A stretch of DNA of 64,000 nucleotides, taken from Gordonia alkanivorans NBRC 16433 (GTDB lineage Bacteria; Actinomycetota; Actinomycetes; Mycobacteriales; Mycobacteriaceae). The notes under the pieces were generated by a model. The model was not told where the DNA came from. It made no database searches and saw nothing but the letters and a program-made list of their open reading frames with translations. The stretch's first letter is position 1. Every line of letters starts with the position of its first letter. The position numbers and the translations under genes were made by a program. The stretch is taken from assembly GCF_000225505.1 (NCBI RefSeq), contig NZ_BACI01000056.1, positions 1 through 64,000 of the forward strand, read 5' to 3'. Shown here one piece after another: positions 32,090 through 40,940 of the stretch.

Positions 32090-33286
32090 TCAGGCGAGTG
32101 AACCCAGGGTTCGGACCAGGTGGTCCACCTCGTACGGCGTCGAATACGGTGCGAGACCCACGGTGACGGCACCCCCGAACTCGGGTGCGCCCATCCGCAC
32201 CAGCGCTCGGTGAGGGACGTCGGCAAGCGCACACACCCCGTTGTCGGCGAGGCGACGCACCACCTTGTCGGCGCTCACCCCGTCAACGGTGAAGCTCACC
32301 AGCGGCACCCGGTTCTCCTCGGTGCCGACCACATTGACGTGATTGAGCTGGGTCAGCGTCGTGACCAGGTAATAGGTCAGCCGCTGCAGGTACTCGTAGA
32401 CGCCGTCGAGGGAGGTGATCAGACGGCGCCGGCGTTTTCCGATGCCATCCTCGTCCAGTCCCGCGATGTGTTCGACCGAGGCCACCAGTCCGGCGAGCAT
32501 CGACCCCTGGTGGGGTTCCGGTTCGAGTCGTGCCGGCCCCTTGGCGCCCGGGTCCATCGACATCAGTCGTAACCGGTCGATGACCTGGGGTTCGCGAAAC
32601 ACCATCGCCGACATCCGCGGGCCGCCCCAGCGGTCGGCGGAGACCACCAGGACGTCGGCCCCGAGCTCGTGGATGTCCAGCGACAGGTACGGCGCGGCAT
32701 TGGTGGCGTCGACGACGAACAGCGCGCCCGCCTCGCGGACCAGCGGCGTGATCTCGCCGATGTCGGTGATGGCACCCGTCGTCGACGAGGCGAGGGTCAC
32801 GGCGACGACCTCGGTCTCCGGAGTGATGAGATCACCGAACTGCCATGCGGGCAGCGCCCCGCTCTCGACGTCGACCTCGGCCCACCTGATCCGACCGGCG
32901 TACCGCTCAGCGGCTCGGACCCACGGAACGATGTTCGGCTCGTCGTCCTGCCGGGTCACCACCACATCGCCGCGCAGGAACGCGTGCGGGGAGAGCGCCT
33001 CGGCCAGGCAGGCCAGCAGCGAGTAGCGCGACGGACCGAGGACCACGCCCGCGGCGTCGCCGCCCACGAGATCGGCGATCGCGCGTCGAGCGCTGTCGGT
33101 GACATCCGCGGAGGCGCGGGCCGACGGGTACACGCCACCGGGAGCCGCCGCCAGATGACGGAAGCTGGTGGTCACCGCCGTGGCGACCGAATCCGGAACC
33201 TGCATACCCGCCTGAGGGTCGAGGTGAATCCAGCCGTCGCCGAGCGATGGAATCAATCCACGCACATAGGCGACGTCGAAAGCCAT
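32090..33286 (-). CDS. Cysteine-desulfurase-like protein lacking the PLP lysine (Rv3778c-like)
   Basis: A 398-residue fold-type I aminotransferase class V protein. The DATNAAPYLSLDIHELGADV region matches the family, but the PLP-lysine site, normally HK(x)xGP, reads SADRWGGPRM, so both His and Lys are replaced. The M. tuberculosis counterpart Rv3778c, as I recall it, also lacks Lys here. It is probably not a working cysteine desulfurase but a structural or regulatory relative. No active-site Cys loop is evident either. ATG at 33284-33286 matches the family N-terminus FDVAYVRGLIPSLGDGWIHL. Confidence 0.8.
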   Translation of the reverse strand: MAFDVAYVRGLIPSLGDGWIHLDPQAGMQVPDSVATAVTTSFRHLAAAPGGVYPSARASADVTDSARRAIADLVGGDAAGVVLGPSRYSLLACLAEALSPHAFLRGDVVVTRQDDEPNIVPWVRAAERYAGRIRWAEVDVESGALPAWQFGDLITPETEVVAVTLASSTTGAITDIGEITPLVREAGALFVVDATNAAPYLSLDIHELGADVLVVSADRWGGPRMSAMVFREPQVIDRLRLMSMDPGAKGPARLEPEPHQGSMLAGLVASVEHIAGLDEDGIGKRRRRLITSLDGVYEYLQRLTYYLVTTLTQLNHVNVVGTEENRVPLVSFTVDGVSADKVVRRLADNGVCALADVPHRALVRMGAPEFGGAVTVGLAPYSTPYEVDHLVRTLGSLA

Positions 33287-33403
33287 GGCACGAGGATAGA
33301 CGCCCTTACTCGCGCCGTTCACCGCCTCTCTGGTGAGTGCCGGTACCCGAACGATCCGCGCCCGGCGAGGTCTCGGTCGATCTGGATGGGCACAATGGGA
33401 GCC

Positions 33404-33961
33404 ATGGCAATCGATGGCACTCCAGGACCCGGTTCGACGCCCGGCAGCCCCTTCGGCGCCGGCGACTCCGAGAACGTGATCGTGGTGGGCGCGGGCGTGG
33501 ACGGCCCGAAATCCGGCGACGAGTCGTCGGAGTCGACGAGCGTCGCCGACATGGTCGAGCAGCCCGCCAAGGTCATGCGGATCGGCACGATGATCAAGCA
33601 GCTGCTCGAGGAGGTGCGGGCCGCACCTCTCGACGAAGCCTCGCGCAACCGGTTACGCGAGATCCACGAGTCGTCGATCCGCGAACTCGAGGAGGGCCTC
33701 GCGCCCGAGCTGCGCGAAGAGCTCGAGCGCCTCGCACTGCCGTTCTCCGACGATCAGACTCCGTCCGACGCCGAGCTGCGGATCGCGCAGGCCCAGCTCG
33801 TCGGCTGGCTGGAAGGCCTCTTCCACGGAATCCAGACGGCACTGTTCGCCCAGCAGATGGCGGCCCGCGCCCAGCTCGAACAGATGCGCCAGGGTGCACT
33901 GCCCCCGGGCATGCCCGGACCCGGCGGTGGCCCTGGCCACAGCACCGGCCAGTACCTCTGA
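33404..33961 (+). CDS. bpa: Bacterial proteasome activator Bpa/PafE
   Basis: A 185-residue protein: disordered N-terminus, four-helix region (KVMRIGTMIKQLLEEVRAAP to QTALFAQQMAARAQLEQM) and a Gly/Pro-rich tail ending GQYL, the HbYX-like motif that docks into the 20S proteasome alpha ring. Bpa rings open the gate for ATP-independent degradation of unfolded proteins. Its place upstream of the galactan transporter matches Rv3780. ATG at 33404. Confidence 0.9.
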   Translation: MAIDGTPGPGSTPGSPFGAGDSENVIVVGAGVDGPKSGDESSESTSVADMVEQPAKVMRIGTMIKQLLEEVRAAPLDEASRNRLREIHESSIRELEEGLAPELREELERLALPFSDDQTPSDAELRIAQAQLVGWLEGLFHGIQTALFAQQMAARAQLEQMRQGALPPGMPGPGGGPGHSTGQYL

Positions 33962-33988
33962 GTCCCGGCGCGGGTACGCTGACTCCTC

Positions 33989-34852
33989 GTGTCAGCGGTA
34001 GTAGACGACGACGCGATACCCGCGCGTCCCGAGAGTTCTGAGTCACGCACCTTCGCGCGTGCGGTCAAGGACCTCCGCGACGGTCTCGCCAGCCGCGAGC
34101 TGTGGTTCCATCTGGGTTGGCAGGACATCAGGCAGCGGTATCGCCGGTCGGTGCTGGGCCCGCTCTGGATCACCATCGCCACCGGCGTCACCGCGACCGC
34201 GATGGGCCTGCTGTACGGCGAACTGTTCGGCATGGACATCAAGGTGTTCCTGCCGTACGTCGCGCTGGGCTTCATCTTCTGGAACTTCATCCAGACCTCG
34301 ATCCTCGACGGCGCGGAGGTGTTCGCGAAGAACGAAGGCCTGATCAAACAGCTCCCGGCCCCGGTCAGCGTCCACGTCTACCGGGTCGTGTGGCGGTCGC
34401 TGATCATCTTCGCGCACAACGTGGTGATCATCGTGATCATCTTCGCGATCTTCACACCGCCGCTGAACTGGACCGTGTTCCTCATCGTCCCGGCCATCGG
34501 CCTGTACGTGCTGAACGCGGTGTGGGTGACGATCGTCTTCGGTATCCTGTCCACCCGCTTCCGCGACATCGGTCAGCTCCTGACCACCGCGGTGCAGCTG
34601 GTGTTCTTCATGACGCCGATCATCTGGACGACGTCGAGCCTGAGCAGCGCGACCGGCGAGACGTCGTCGCGGCTGAAGCTGGTCGAGCTGAACCCGATGT
34701 TCCATTACCTCGAGATCGCGCGCGGACCGCTGCTCGGCGAACCGGTGGAGTTCTACCACTGGGCCGTCGTCCTCGGATGCACCGCCGTCGGCTGGGTTCT
34801 GGGCATGCTGGTGATGCGCAACTATCGCGCCCGCGTGGCGTACTGGGTGTAG
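33989..34852 (+). CDS. wzm: Galactan ABC transporter, permease Wzm
   Basis: A 287-residue ABC-2 permease with about six membrane segments (SVLGPLWITIATGVTATAMG first) and the N-terminal amphipathic segment. In mycobacteria Wzm-Wzt exports the decaprenyl-PP-linked galactan that will be arabinosylated and tied to peptidoglycan. It precedes wzt by 11 bp and glfT1 follows, so initiation and export genes are coupled. GTG at 33989. Confidence 0.9.
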   Translation: MSAVVDDDAIPARPESSESRTFARAVKDLRDGLASRELWFHLGWQDIRQRYRRSVLGPLWITIATGVTATAMGLLYGELFGMDIKVFLPYVALGFIFWNFIQTSILDGAEVFAKNEGLIKQLPAPVSVHVYRVVWRSLIIFAHNVVIIVIIFAIFTPPLNWTVFLIVPAIGLYVLNAVWVTIVFGILSTRFRDIGQLLTTAVQLVFFMTPIIWTTSSLSSATGETSSRLKLVELNPMFHYLEIARGPLLGEPVEFYHWAVVLGCTAVGWVLGMLVMRNYRARVAYWV

Positions 34853-34863
34853 GGACTCAACTG

Positions 34864-35700
34864 ATGGCCAGAAACAACAACCTCGAGGACAACCGGGTCC
34901 GCGTCGACACGTGGGATGCCTGCGTCGACTTCCCGATCTTCGACGCCAAGACGCGTTCGCTGAAGAAGTCCGTCATCGGCGCCGCCGGCGGTGTCATCGG
35001 ATCCAACGCGTCGAACGTGGTGGTCGTCGAGGCTCTCAAGAACATCAACCTGCACCTCAAACACGGCGACCGCATCGGTCTCGTCGGCCACAACGGCGCC
35101 GGCAAGTCGACGCTGCTGCGCCTGCTGTCGGGTATCTACGAACCGACCCGCGGCGCCTGCCGGGTGCATGGTCGCGTCGCCCCGGTCTTCGATCTCGGCG
35201 TCGGCATGGACCCCGAGATCTCGGGCTACGAGAACATCATCATCCGCGGCATGTTCCTGGGCATGACCCGCAAGGAGATGCTGAAGAAGATCGACGACAT
35301 CGCAGAGTTCACCGAACTCGGCGACTACCTGCAGATGCCGCTGCGCACCTACTCCACCGGTATGCGCGTCCGCATCGCACTCGGCGTCGTGACGTCGATC
35401 GACCCGGAGATCCTCATCCTCGACGAGGGCATCGGCGCGGTCGATGCCGACTTCATGAAGAAGGCGCGTGGTCGTCTGCAGGCGCTCGTCGAGCGTTCCG
35501 GAATCCTGGTCTTCGCCAGCCACTCCAACGAGTTCCTCGCCCAGCTCTGCGATCGCGCGCTGTGGATCGACAAGGGTGAGGTCCGCATGGAGGGCGGCAT
35601 CGAAGAGGTCGTCGAGGCCTATGAGGGCCCGGGCGCCGCAGCCCACGTCCGCAAGGTGATCGCCCAGGTCCAGGCCGATTCGCAGAAGGCTTCCGAGTGA
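34864..35700 (+). CDS. wzt: Galactan ABC transporter, ATPase Wzt
   Basis: A 278-residue ATPase: Walker A GLVGHNGAGKSTLLRLL, signature YSTGMRVRIALG, Walker B ILILDEGIGAVD. As in mycobacterial Wzt there is no extra carbohydrate-binding domain at the C-terminus. ATG at 34864; the GTGA stop overlaps the glfT1 start by 4 bp. Confidence 0.92.
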   Translation: MARNNNLEDNRVRVDTWDACVDFPIFDAKTRSLKKSVIGAAGGVIGSNASNVVVVEALKNINLHLKHGDRIGLVGHNGAGKSTLLRLLSGIYEPTRGACRVHGRVAPVFDLGVGMDPEISGYENIIIRGMFLGMTRKEMLKKIDDIAEFTELGDYLQMPLRTYSTGMRVRIALGVVTSIDPEILILDEGIGAVDADFMKKARGRLQALVERSGILVFASHSNEFLAQLCDRALWIDKGEVRMEGGIEEVVEAYEGPGAAAHVRKVIAQVQADSQKASE

Positions 35701-36614
35701 GCGGTTCCCGGCCGAAGAAGGTGATCGCGGTGGTGGTGACCCACCGTCGCGTCGAACTGCTCGCCGAATCCCTCGCGGTGGTGTCCGGTCAGGACCGGCC
35801 CGTCGACCACCTCATCGTCGTCGACAACGCCGACGAACCCGCGGTCGCCGAACTCGTTGCGTCTCAGCCTGTTCCCACCACGTACCTGGGGTCGCACCGC
35901 AACCTCGGCGGTGCCGGCGGTTTTGCGCTGGGCATGCTGCACGCACTCGCGCTCGGCGCCGACTGGGTCTGGTGCGCCGACGACGACGGCCGGCCCGACG
36001 GATCGTCGGTGCTCTCCACACTGCTCGACTGCGCGAAGCGTCACGACCTCGACGAGGTGTCGCCGGTGGTCGCCAACCTCGACGACCCGGACACCCTTGC
36101 CTTCCCGCTGCGACGCGGGCTCGTGTGGCGCCGCAAGCGTTCTGAGCTCTTCGCCGACGGTGAGGCCCAGTCTGACGATCTCCTGCCCGGTATCGCGTCG
36201 CTGTTCAACGGCGCGCTGTTCTCGGCGAAATGCCTCGAGCAGGTCGGCGTCCCCGATCTCCGGTTGTTCTTCCGCGGCGACGAGGTCGAGGTGCACCGCC
36301 GTCTGGTTCGCTCCGGGGTGAAGTTCGGTACCTGCCTGCGAGCCGGCTACCTGCATCCGGACGGTTCCGCGGAGTTCCGCCCGATCCTGGGTGGCCGCAT
36401 GCACACCCAGTACCCGGACAACGACACCAAGCGCTATTTCACCTACCGCAACCGCGGCTACCTCATGAGCCAGCCCGGTATGCGCAAGCTGCTCCCCCAG
36501 GAGTACGCCCGCTTCGGCTGGTTCTTCCTTGTGCAGCAACGTGACCCGAAGGCGTTCGCCGAGTGGGTACGACTGCGCGGATTGGGTCGTCGGGAGCGGT
36601 TCACAAGGCCCTGA
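35697..36614 (+). CDS. glfT1: Galactofuranosyltransferase GlfT1
   Basis: A 305-residue GT2-family enzyme that adds the first Galf residues to the decaprenyl-PP-GlcNAc-Rha acceptor of galactan. Visible: VVVTHRRVELLAESLAVVSG at the N-terminus, DNADEPAVAEL, the metal-binding triad CADDDGRPDG, and a C-terminal RYFTYRNRGYL segment. Start GTG at 35697 overlaps wzt. Length and order fit Rv3782. Confidence 0.9.
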   Translation: MSGSRPKKVIAVVVTHRRVELLAESLAVVSGQDRPVDHLIVVDNADEPAVAELVASQPVPTTYLGSHRNLGGAGGFALGMLHALALGADWVWCADDDGRPDGSSVLSTLLDCAKRHDLDEVSPVVANLDDPDTLAFPLRRGLVWRRKRSELFADGEAQSDDLLPGIASLFNGALFSAKCLEQVGVPDLRLFFRGDEVEVHRRLVRSGVKFGTCLRAGYLHPDGSAEFRPILGGRMHTQYPDNDTKRYFTYRNRGYLMSQPGMRKLLPQEYARFGWFFLVQQRDPKAFAEWVRLRGLGRRERFTRP

Positions 36615-36675
36615 GTCGGCGCGAATTGTTGCGGCAGTCGGTCCCGTATTCCGGTACCAAGTGCCGCAACTTTTT

Positions 36676-38079
36676 TCAGAGCCCGGCGCGCGGGGTCATG
36701 CCGAGCGCGGCGACACCACCGACCACCCCGATTCCGGCGAGCACCCACCACGCCGAGACGAACCCGTCGTGCACGTCGTCGTAGAGAACCGCGGTGCCGA
36801 CGATCGCGACGAACACGCTGACACCCAACGACATTCCGATCTGGCGGTTCATGCTGACCACCGCACTGCCGGTCGCCGCCTGATGGGCGGGTAGGTCGGC
36901 CGTCGCGGAGGACAGGATCGACGGCAGCGCGAATCCGACACCGGCACCGCCGATGAGCCAGCCGGGCAGCATCTCGGTGGCGAAGTCCGGGGTGGCGTCG
37001 ACCGATGACGCGACCATCGCGATTCCGACCGCGAACAGGACACAGCCCGCGGCCACGATGACGCCCACCGGAATCCTCGCATTGAGGCGATCGGCGACCG
37101 CCGCGAAGATCGGGACCATCAGCGGTCCGGTGGACACCGCCAACCCGGTCGTGATCGCCGAGAACCCCCAGACCTGTTGTAACCACAGGATGTTGGCGAG
37201 CAGCGCGCCGGCGAACGGAATCGAGAAGAGCAGGATGGCCACGTTGGCGTAGGAGAAGGCCCGAACCCGCAACAACGCGGGGTCGATGACCGGTTCGGCG
37301 TGGCGTCGGGAACTCAGCACGAACCCGGCGAACGCCACCAGCGCAACGAGCCATGCACCGATGATGCGGGAATCCGACCAGCCCCATTCACTCCCCTGCA
37401 CCAGACCCAAGGTCAGCCCACCCACGGCCACCACGAGCAGACCGGCGCCGAGAGCATCGGGAAACGCAGTCACAGAATCGTTTCGGGAGCGGACGAGAAC
37501 GAGCGCACCCGCGATGAGAGCGGCGATGCCCACCGGGATGTTCACCAGGAACACCCACCGCCACGACGCCTCCACCAACACGCCTCCCACAGCGGGACCG
37601 AAAGCAGCGGCGAGCGCACCGGTGGCCGCCCAGATCTTCACACCGCGCGCACGACGCTCCGGCGGCAATGTCGACACCACCAGCCCGAGGCTTGCCGGCG
37701 TCAGGATCGCCGCACCGACGGCCTGCAGCGCACGGAATGCGACGAGCCACCAAACACCCTGTGCTGCAGCGCAGGCTGCACTGGCGACGGTGAACAGTGC
37801 GAGACCCAGAAGGAACCCACCTTTACGGCCATAGCGATCGACGATCCGGCCCGCCGGGACGAGGAGCGCCGCATAGAGAATCGCGTACGCGTTGAGGATC
37901 CACGACATCGCGGACAGGCTCGCGCCGTCGAAGTCGGCACTGATGTCGTCGAACGCGACGTTGACGATGAACACGTCCAGGCTGGCCATGAACGCGGCGC
38001 CGGACAAGATGAGCAGCCTTAGCCCAGGCCGGGCGAAAACCGTTGACGGCGAGTCTGTTTCGGCGGGTGTGGAGGTCAT
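36676..38079 (-). CDS. MFS drug exporter, EmrB/QacA (14-helix) type
   Basis: A 467-residue transporter. The DHA2 motif VIVNVAFDDIS is replaced here by DVFIVNVAFDDISADFDGAS, then SWILNAYAILYAALLVPAGR, GRIVDRYGRKGGFL and a MNRQIGMSLGVSVF helix. ATG at 38077-38079 overlaps the frameshifted thioesterase gene by 4 bp, so both formed an operon facing the HxlR regulator. Confidence 0.86.
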   Translation of the reverse strand: MTSTPAETDSPSTVFARPGLRLLILSGAAFMASLDVFIVNVAFDDISADFDGASLSAMSWILNAYAILYAALLVPAGRIVDRYGRKGGFLLGLALFTVASAACAAAQGVWWLVAFRALQAVGAAILTPASLGLVVSTLPPERRARGVKIWAATGALAAAFGPAVGGVLVEASWRWVFLVNIPVGIAALIAGALVLVRSRNDSVTAFPDALGAGLLVVAVGGLTLGLVQGSEWGWSDSRIIGAWLVALVAFAGFVLSSRRHAEPVIDPALLRVRAFSYANVAILLFSIPFAGALLANILWLQQVWGFSAITTGLAVSTGPLMVPIFAAVADRLNARIPVGVIVAAGCVLFAVGIAMVASSVDATPDFATEMLPGWLIGGAGVGFALPSILSSATADLPAHQAATGSAVVSMNRQIGMSLGVSVFVAIVGTAVLYDDVHDGFVSAWWVLAGIGVVGGVAALGMTPRAGL

Positions 38080-38913
38080 CGGGCCGACCACCCCACGACG
38101 CGGCGGCTCTGGCGCGCGGAAGCGAGGAGCCGCCCGTTGCGGTCACGGAGGGTCGTGTCGTCGACGGACCAGCCGCCCGACGTGGAGATGTTGCGGGTGT
38201 GCACGAGGACCGGCGCCGGTTCGGGATCGTCGAGCGCTGCGGTGATGTGCATCGAGAAGGCGACGGTGGGGATGGCCAGGGGTGCGGTCAGTGTGGGGAA
38301 GACCGCGGGCGGCAGACAATCGGCGAGCAGGCCGAGGTAGGCCGCGTCGAGCGCCATGGGGGCGCGCGTCGAGATCCACGCACGCATCCACGGGTCGTCG
38401 GCGCCGGTCAGCGGCAGCGGGCCATCGACCGGGCGAAGGTCGAGGTGACCGCCCATGGGGACGACCTCCGGCGGGATGTCGAACTGCGCGAGCCCTTCCG
38501 GACCCGGCACGGCCGCCGTGAAGTCGACGATGTCATCGGCAGCGGCGGTCGCCGACCCGCCCCGCCGTCACCGAGGCGATCGCGATCTCGGCGGTTCCCT
38601 GCGTGACGGCCACGTCGACGATCCGCGTGTGCCGGCCGACCTCACGGACCGACGGCGTCAGGATGAGTTCGCCGCCGGCCGGTTTGCCGACGAACCGCAG
38701 GTCCACCGCGCGGACCGACGCCCCCGGCACCGCATCGGCTGCGACGTGTACGGCGAGCGCGACGATCGCCCCGCCGAACGGGCCCGACCAGCCCCACCAA
38801 CTCTCGTCGATGGTTGCCGCCCACCTCCCCGAACCGACCGGCAACGCCCCGAATTGTCCCGCCAGACCACCGGCAGAGTTCCACTGCCTGATGAGTTGTT
38901 TCATGCAACTCAT
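38076..38913 (-). pseudogene. Acyl-CoA thioesterase (TesB-like, two hot-dogs), frameshifted
   Basis: Two reading frames together make one thioesterase: the N-terminal half (38913-38533; WWGWSGPFGGAIVALAVHVA) and the C-terminal half (frame ending 38076; MRAWISTRAPMALDAAYLGL, STSGGWSVDDTTLRDRNGRLL). The frames join if one base is removed from the GC run near 38555-38566, which would give 278 residues. Either a recent mutation, an error, or a real loss; no in-frame rescue is visible. Start ATG at 38911-38913 or 38902-38904. It stands in an operon with the MFS gene, so the pair may have handled toxic acyl compounds. Confidence 0.7.
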
Positions 38914-38941
38914 GCAAGCAGGTTGAGTTGCTTCACGCAAC
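38894..38941. promoter_or_regulatory. Two HxlR-type operators, 32 bp apart
   Basis: Site 1 (38894-38910) is AGTTG-N7-CAACT; site 2 (38927-38941) is GTTGC-TTCAC-GCAAC, a perfect 5-bp inverted repeat. They share 13 of 15 central bases and are spaced 32 bp centre to centre, three helical turns. The first lies on the start of the thioesterase gene, the second just before the HxlR ATG at 38959; both promoters can be controlled at once. Confidence 0.65.
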
Positions 38942-38958
38942 CCACTATCGTCGAGGGC

Positions 38959-39435
38959 ATGCGCCGCGCCTCTTTCACCGACATGAACTGCTCGGTCGCC
39001 CAGAGCCTGGAGATCGTCGGCGAGTGGTGGACCCTGCTCATCGTTCGCGATGCCCTGTTCGGCGTGACTCGGTTCGACGAGTTCTCGACGCGGCTCGGTA
39101 TCGCCCGCAACGTCCTGACCCAGCGTCTCGACACCCTCGTCGAGCACGGCGTGATGACCAAGGAGCCCTACCAGGACAACCCGGTCCGCTACGACTACCG
39201 CCTCACCGACAAGGGGCGTGACCTGTGGACCGTCGTCACCGCGCTACGGCAATGGGGCGACAAGTGGACCACCGACGACGGCGCGCCGGTGGAGTCGACG
39301 CACACCTGCGGCGACACGATGACCGTCGAGCCGCACTGCTCGGTCTGCGGCGAGCACGTCGAACTCGCCGACCTCCGCGTTCGCCCGGGGCCGGGCGCGC
39401 GGGAGAACAACCCGCTTTCCGGGTTGCATCGATAG
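38959..39435 (+). CDS. HxlR-family regulator with a C-terminal Cys pair
   Basis: A 158-residue HxlR protein: MNCSVAQSLEIVGEWWTLLI (Cys12 is the usual redox Cys), then ARNVLTQRLDTLVEHGVMTK, and an extension with PHCSVCGEHVEL that may bind zinc. Divergent from the thioesterase-MFS operon it probably represses. ATG at 38959. Confidence 0.88.
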   Translation: MRRASFTDMNCSVAQSLEIVGEWWTLLIVRDALFGVTRFDEFSTRLGIARNVLTQRLDTLVEHGVMTKEPYQDNPVRYDYRLTDKGRDLWTVVTALRQWGDKWTTDDGAPVESTHTCGDTMTVEPHCSVCGEHVELADLRVRPGPGARENNPLSGLHR

Positions 39436-39528
39436 CTCCCAGCTGCGTCGATGGCGGACTCTTCCCGAGCAAACTAGAACGTGTTCTACTGTGGGGAGAG
39501 TTCCGTCTGGACGTCCTTGAGGAGCATG

Positions 39529-40407
39529 ATGCGGTTCACTTTCGCCGAGGCCATGACCGACCCGTCGTACTACGCGCCGCTCGCGCAGGCCGCGGAGATG
39601 GCAGGGTACGCCGGCTTCACCATCCCCGACTCGCTCGCCTATCCCGAGGAATCGGACGCCAAATACCCGTACACCCCCGACGGCAATCGCGAGTTTCTCG
39701 ACGGCAAGGCGTTCATCGAGACCTTCATCCAGGCCGCGGCACTGGGCGCGGTCACCTCGACTATCCGCTTCACCCCGTTCGTGTTGAAACTTCCCGTCCG
39801 TCCGCCGGCCCTGGTCGCCAAGCAGGCCAGTTCGGTCGCCTTCCTCACCGGTAACCGCCTCGCCCTCGGCGTCGGCACGAGCCCGTGGCCCGAGGACTAC
39901 GACTTCATGGGTGTCGACTTCCGCCGCCGCGGCAAGCGGATGGACGAGTGTATGGACATCATCCGCGGCCTCACCACGGGCGAGTACTTCGAGTTCCACG
40001 GCGAGTTCTACGACATCCCGAAGATCAAGATGACGCCCGCGCCCACCGAGCCCATCCCGCTGCTCGTGGGCGGCCACGCGGACGCCGCACTCAAACGAGC
40101 GGTGATCCGTGGCGACGGCTGGATGCACGGCGGCGGCCCGCCCGAAGAGCTCGACGCACTCCTCGAGCGCATCAACGAGATCCGCAAGGCGGAGGGCAAG
40201 GCCGACGATCCGTTCGAGATTCACGTGATCTCGATGGACGCCTACACGGTCGATGGATGTAAGCGCTTGGAGGACAAGGGGATCACCGATGTGATCGTCG
40301 GGTTCCGCCTGCCCTACGTGATGGGTGAGGACACCGAACCGCTGCAGACCAAGATCGACCATCTGAACTGGTACGCCGACAACGTGATCGCGAAGGTCAA
40401 CGACTGA
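39529..40407 (+). CDS. LLM-class F420-dependent oxidoreductase
   Basis: A 292-residue luciferase-like TIM-barrel enzyme: EAMTDPSYYAPLAQAAEMAG at the start, FIQAAALGAVTSTIRFTPFV, LALGVGTSPWPEDYDFMGVD and FRRRGKRMDECMDIIRGLTT, then IPLLVGGHADAALKRAVIRG. Probably uses F420, substrate unknown. ATG at 39529 has a GAGGAG 4 nt upstream; a Met codon just before is too close to the site. Confidence 0.85.
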   Translation: MRFTFAEAMTDPSYYAPLAQAAEMAGYAGFTIPDSLAYPEESDAKYPYTPDGNREFLDGKAFIETFIQAAALGAVTSTIRFTPFVLKLPVRPPALVAKQASSVAFLTGNRLALGVGTSPWPEDYDFMGVDFRRRGKRMDECMDIIRGLTTGEYFEFHGEFYDIPKIKMTPAPTEPIPLLVGGHADAALKRAVIRGDGWMHGGGPPEELDALLERINEIRKAEGKADDPFEIHVISMDAYTVDGCKRLEDKGITDVIVGFRLPYVMGEDTEPLQTKIDHLNWYADNVIAKVND

Positions 40408-40468
40408 TTCGGTTGTGCAGCGGTCTCCGTGACAGTCCCCGACGTTGCGGCCGGCCCTCGACCAGCTG

Positions 40469-40822
40469 TCAGGCAGGCACCTTGTCGAGGAAGCCGCGAA
40501 CGTCACGGATGCGCTGGTCCGCGTCGACCACCACCACGTCGAAACCGACGACGACCGGCTCCTCGCCGTCCGGGCCCAGACCCCATTGGAAACGAACCTG
40601 CTGATGGTGGGCATCGACCTCGCCCACGGAGGTGAACACGAAGCCCGGGAACTGGGCATGCACGGCCTGGATGGTCATTCCGACGGCTTCGCGGCCCTGC
40701 ACCTCGGCAAGCGGGTCGACGTACGCGCAATCCTCGGACCAGTGATCGGCGAGAAGTTCGGCGCGTGCCGCCTCGTCGGTGGCGTTCCAGGTGTCGAGGT
40801 AACGGGTGACAATTTCTTTCAT
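40469..40822 (-). CDS. SnoaL-like / NTF2-fold protein
   Basis: A 117-residue NTF2-fold protein: YLDTWNATDEAARAELLADH, then DPLAEVQGREAVGMTIQAVH and a final FDVVVVDADQRIRDVRGFLD. The family holds polyketide cyclases and isomerases; here it is probably a detoxification or isomerase enzyme. AAGGAAG precedes the ATG. Divergent from the XRE regulator. Confidence 0.85.
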   Translation of the reverse strand: MKEIVTRYLDTWNATDEAARAELLADHWSEDCAYVDPLAEVQGREAVGMTIQAVHAQFPGFVFTSVGEVDAHHQQVRFQWGLGPDGEEPVVVGFDVVVVDADQRIRDVRGFLDKVPA

Positions 40823-40898
40823 GGTGTCTTCCTTGTCTTTTCTCGAATGAGCTGCACCCGAAGTCTCACCGCTGGTCGACCGGCGGTCGATTACCCGC

Positions 40899-40918
40899 GA
40901 GGTCATGGTCGTCCTGAT
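40899..40918. promoter_or_regulatory. Motif shared with 41857-41876
   Basis: A 20-bp site between the SnoaL and XRE genes matches 41857-41876 at 16 of 20 positions, starting GAGGTCATG and including GTCCT. It may be the XRE operator; see the second copy before the ABC importer. Confidence 0.35.
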
Positions 40919-40940
40919 CCGGACTGCCTACGCTCGGGGC

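Noticed and set aside
38510-38533. Two separate thioesterase genes
   Set aside because: The halves correspond to the first and second hot-dog of one family protein, the second has no ribosome site, and one base change joins them.
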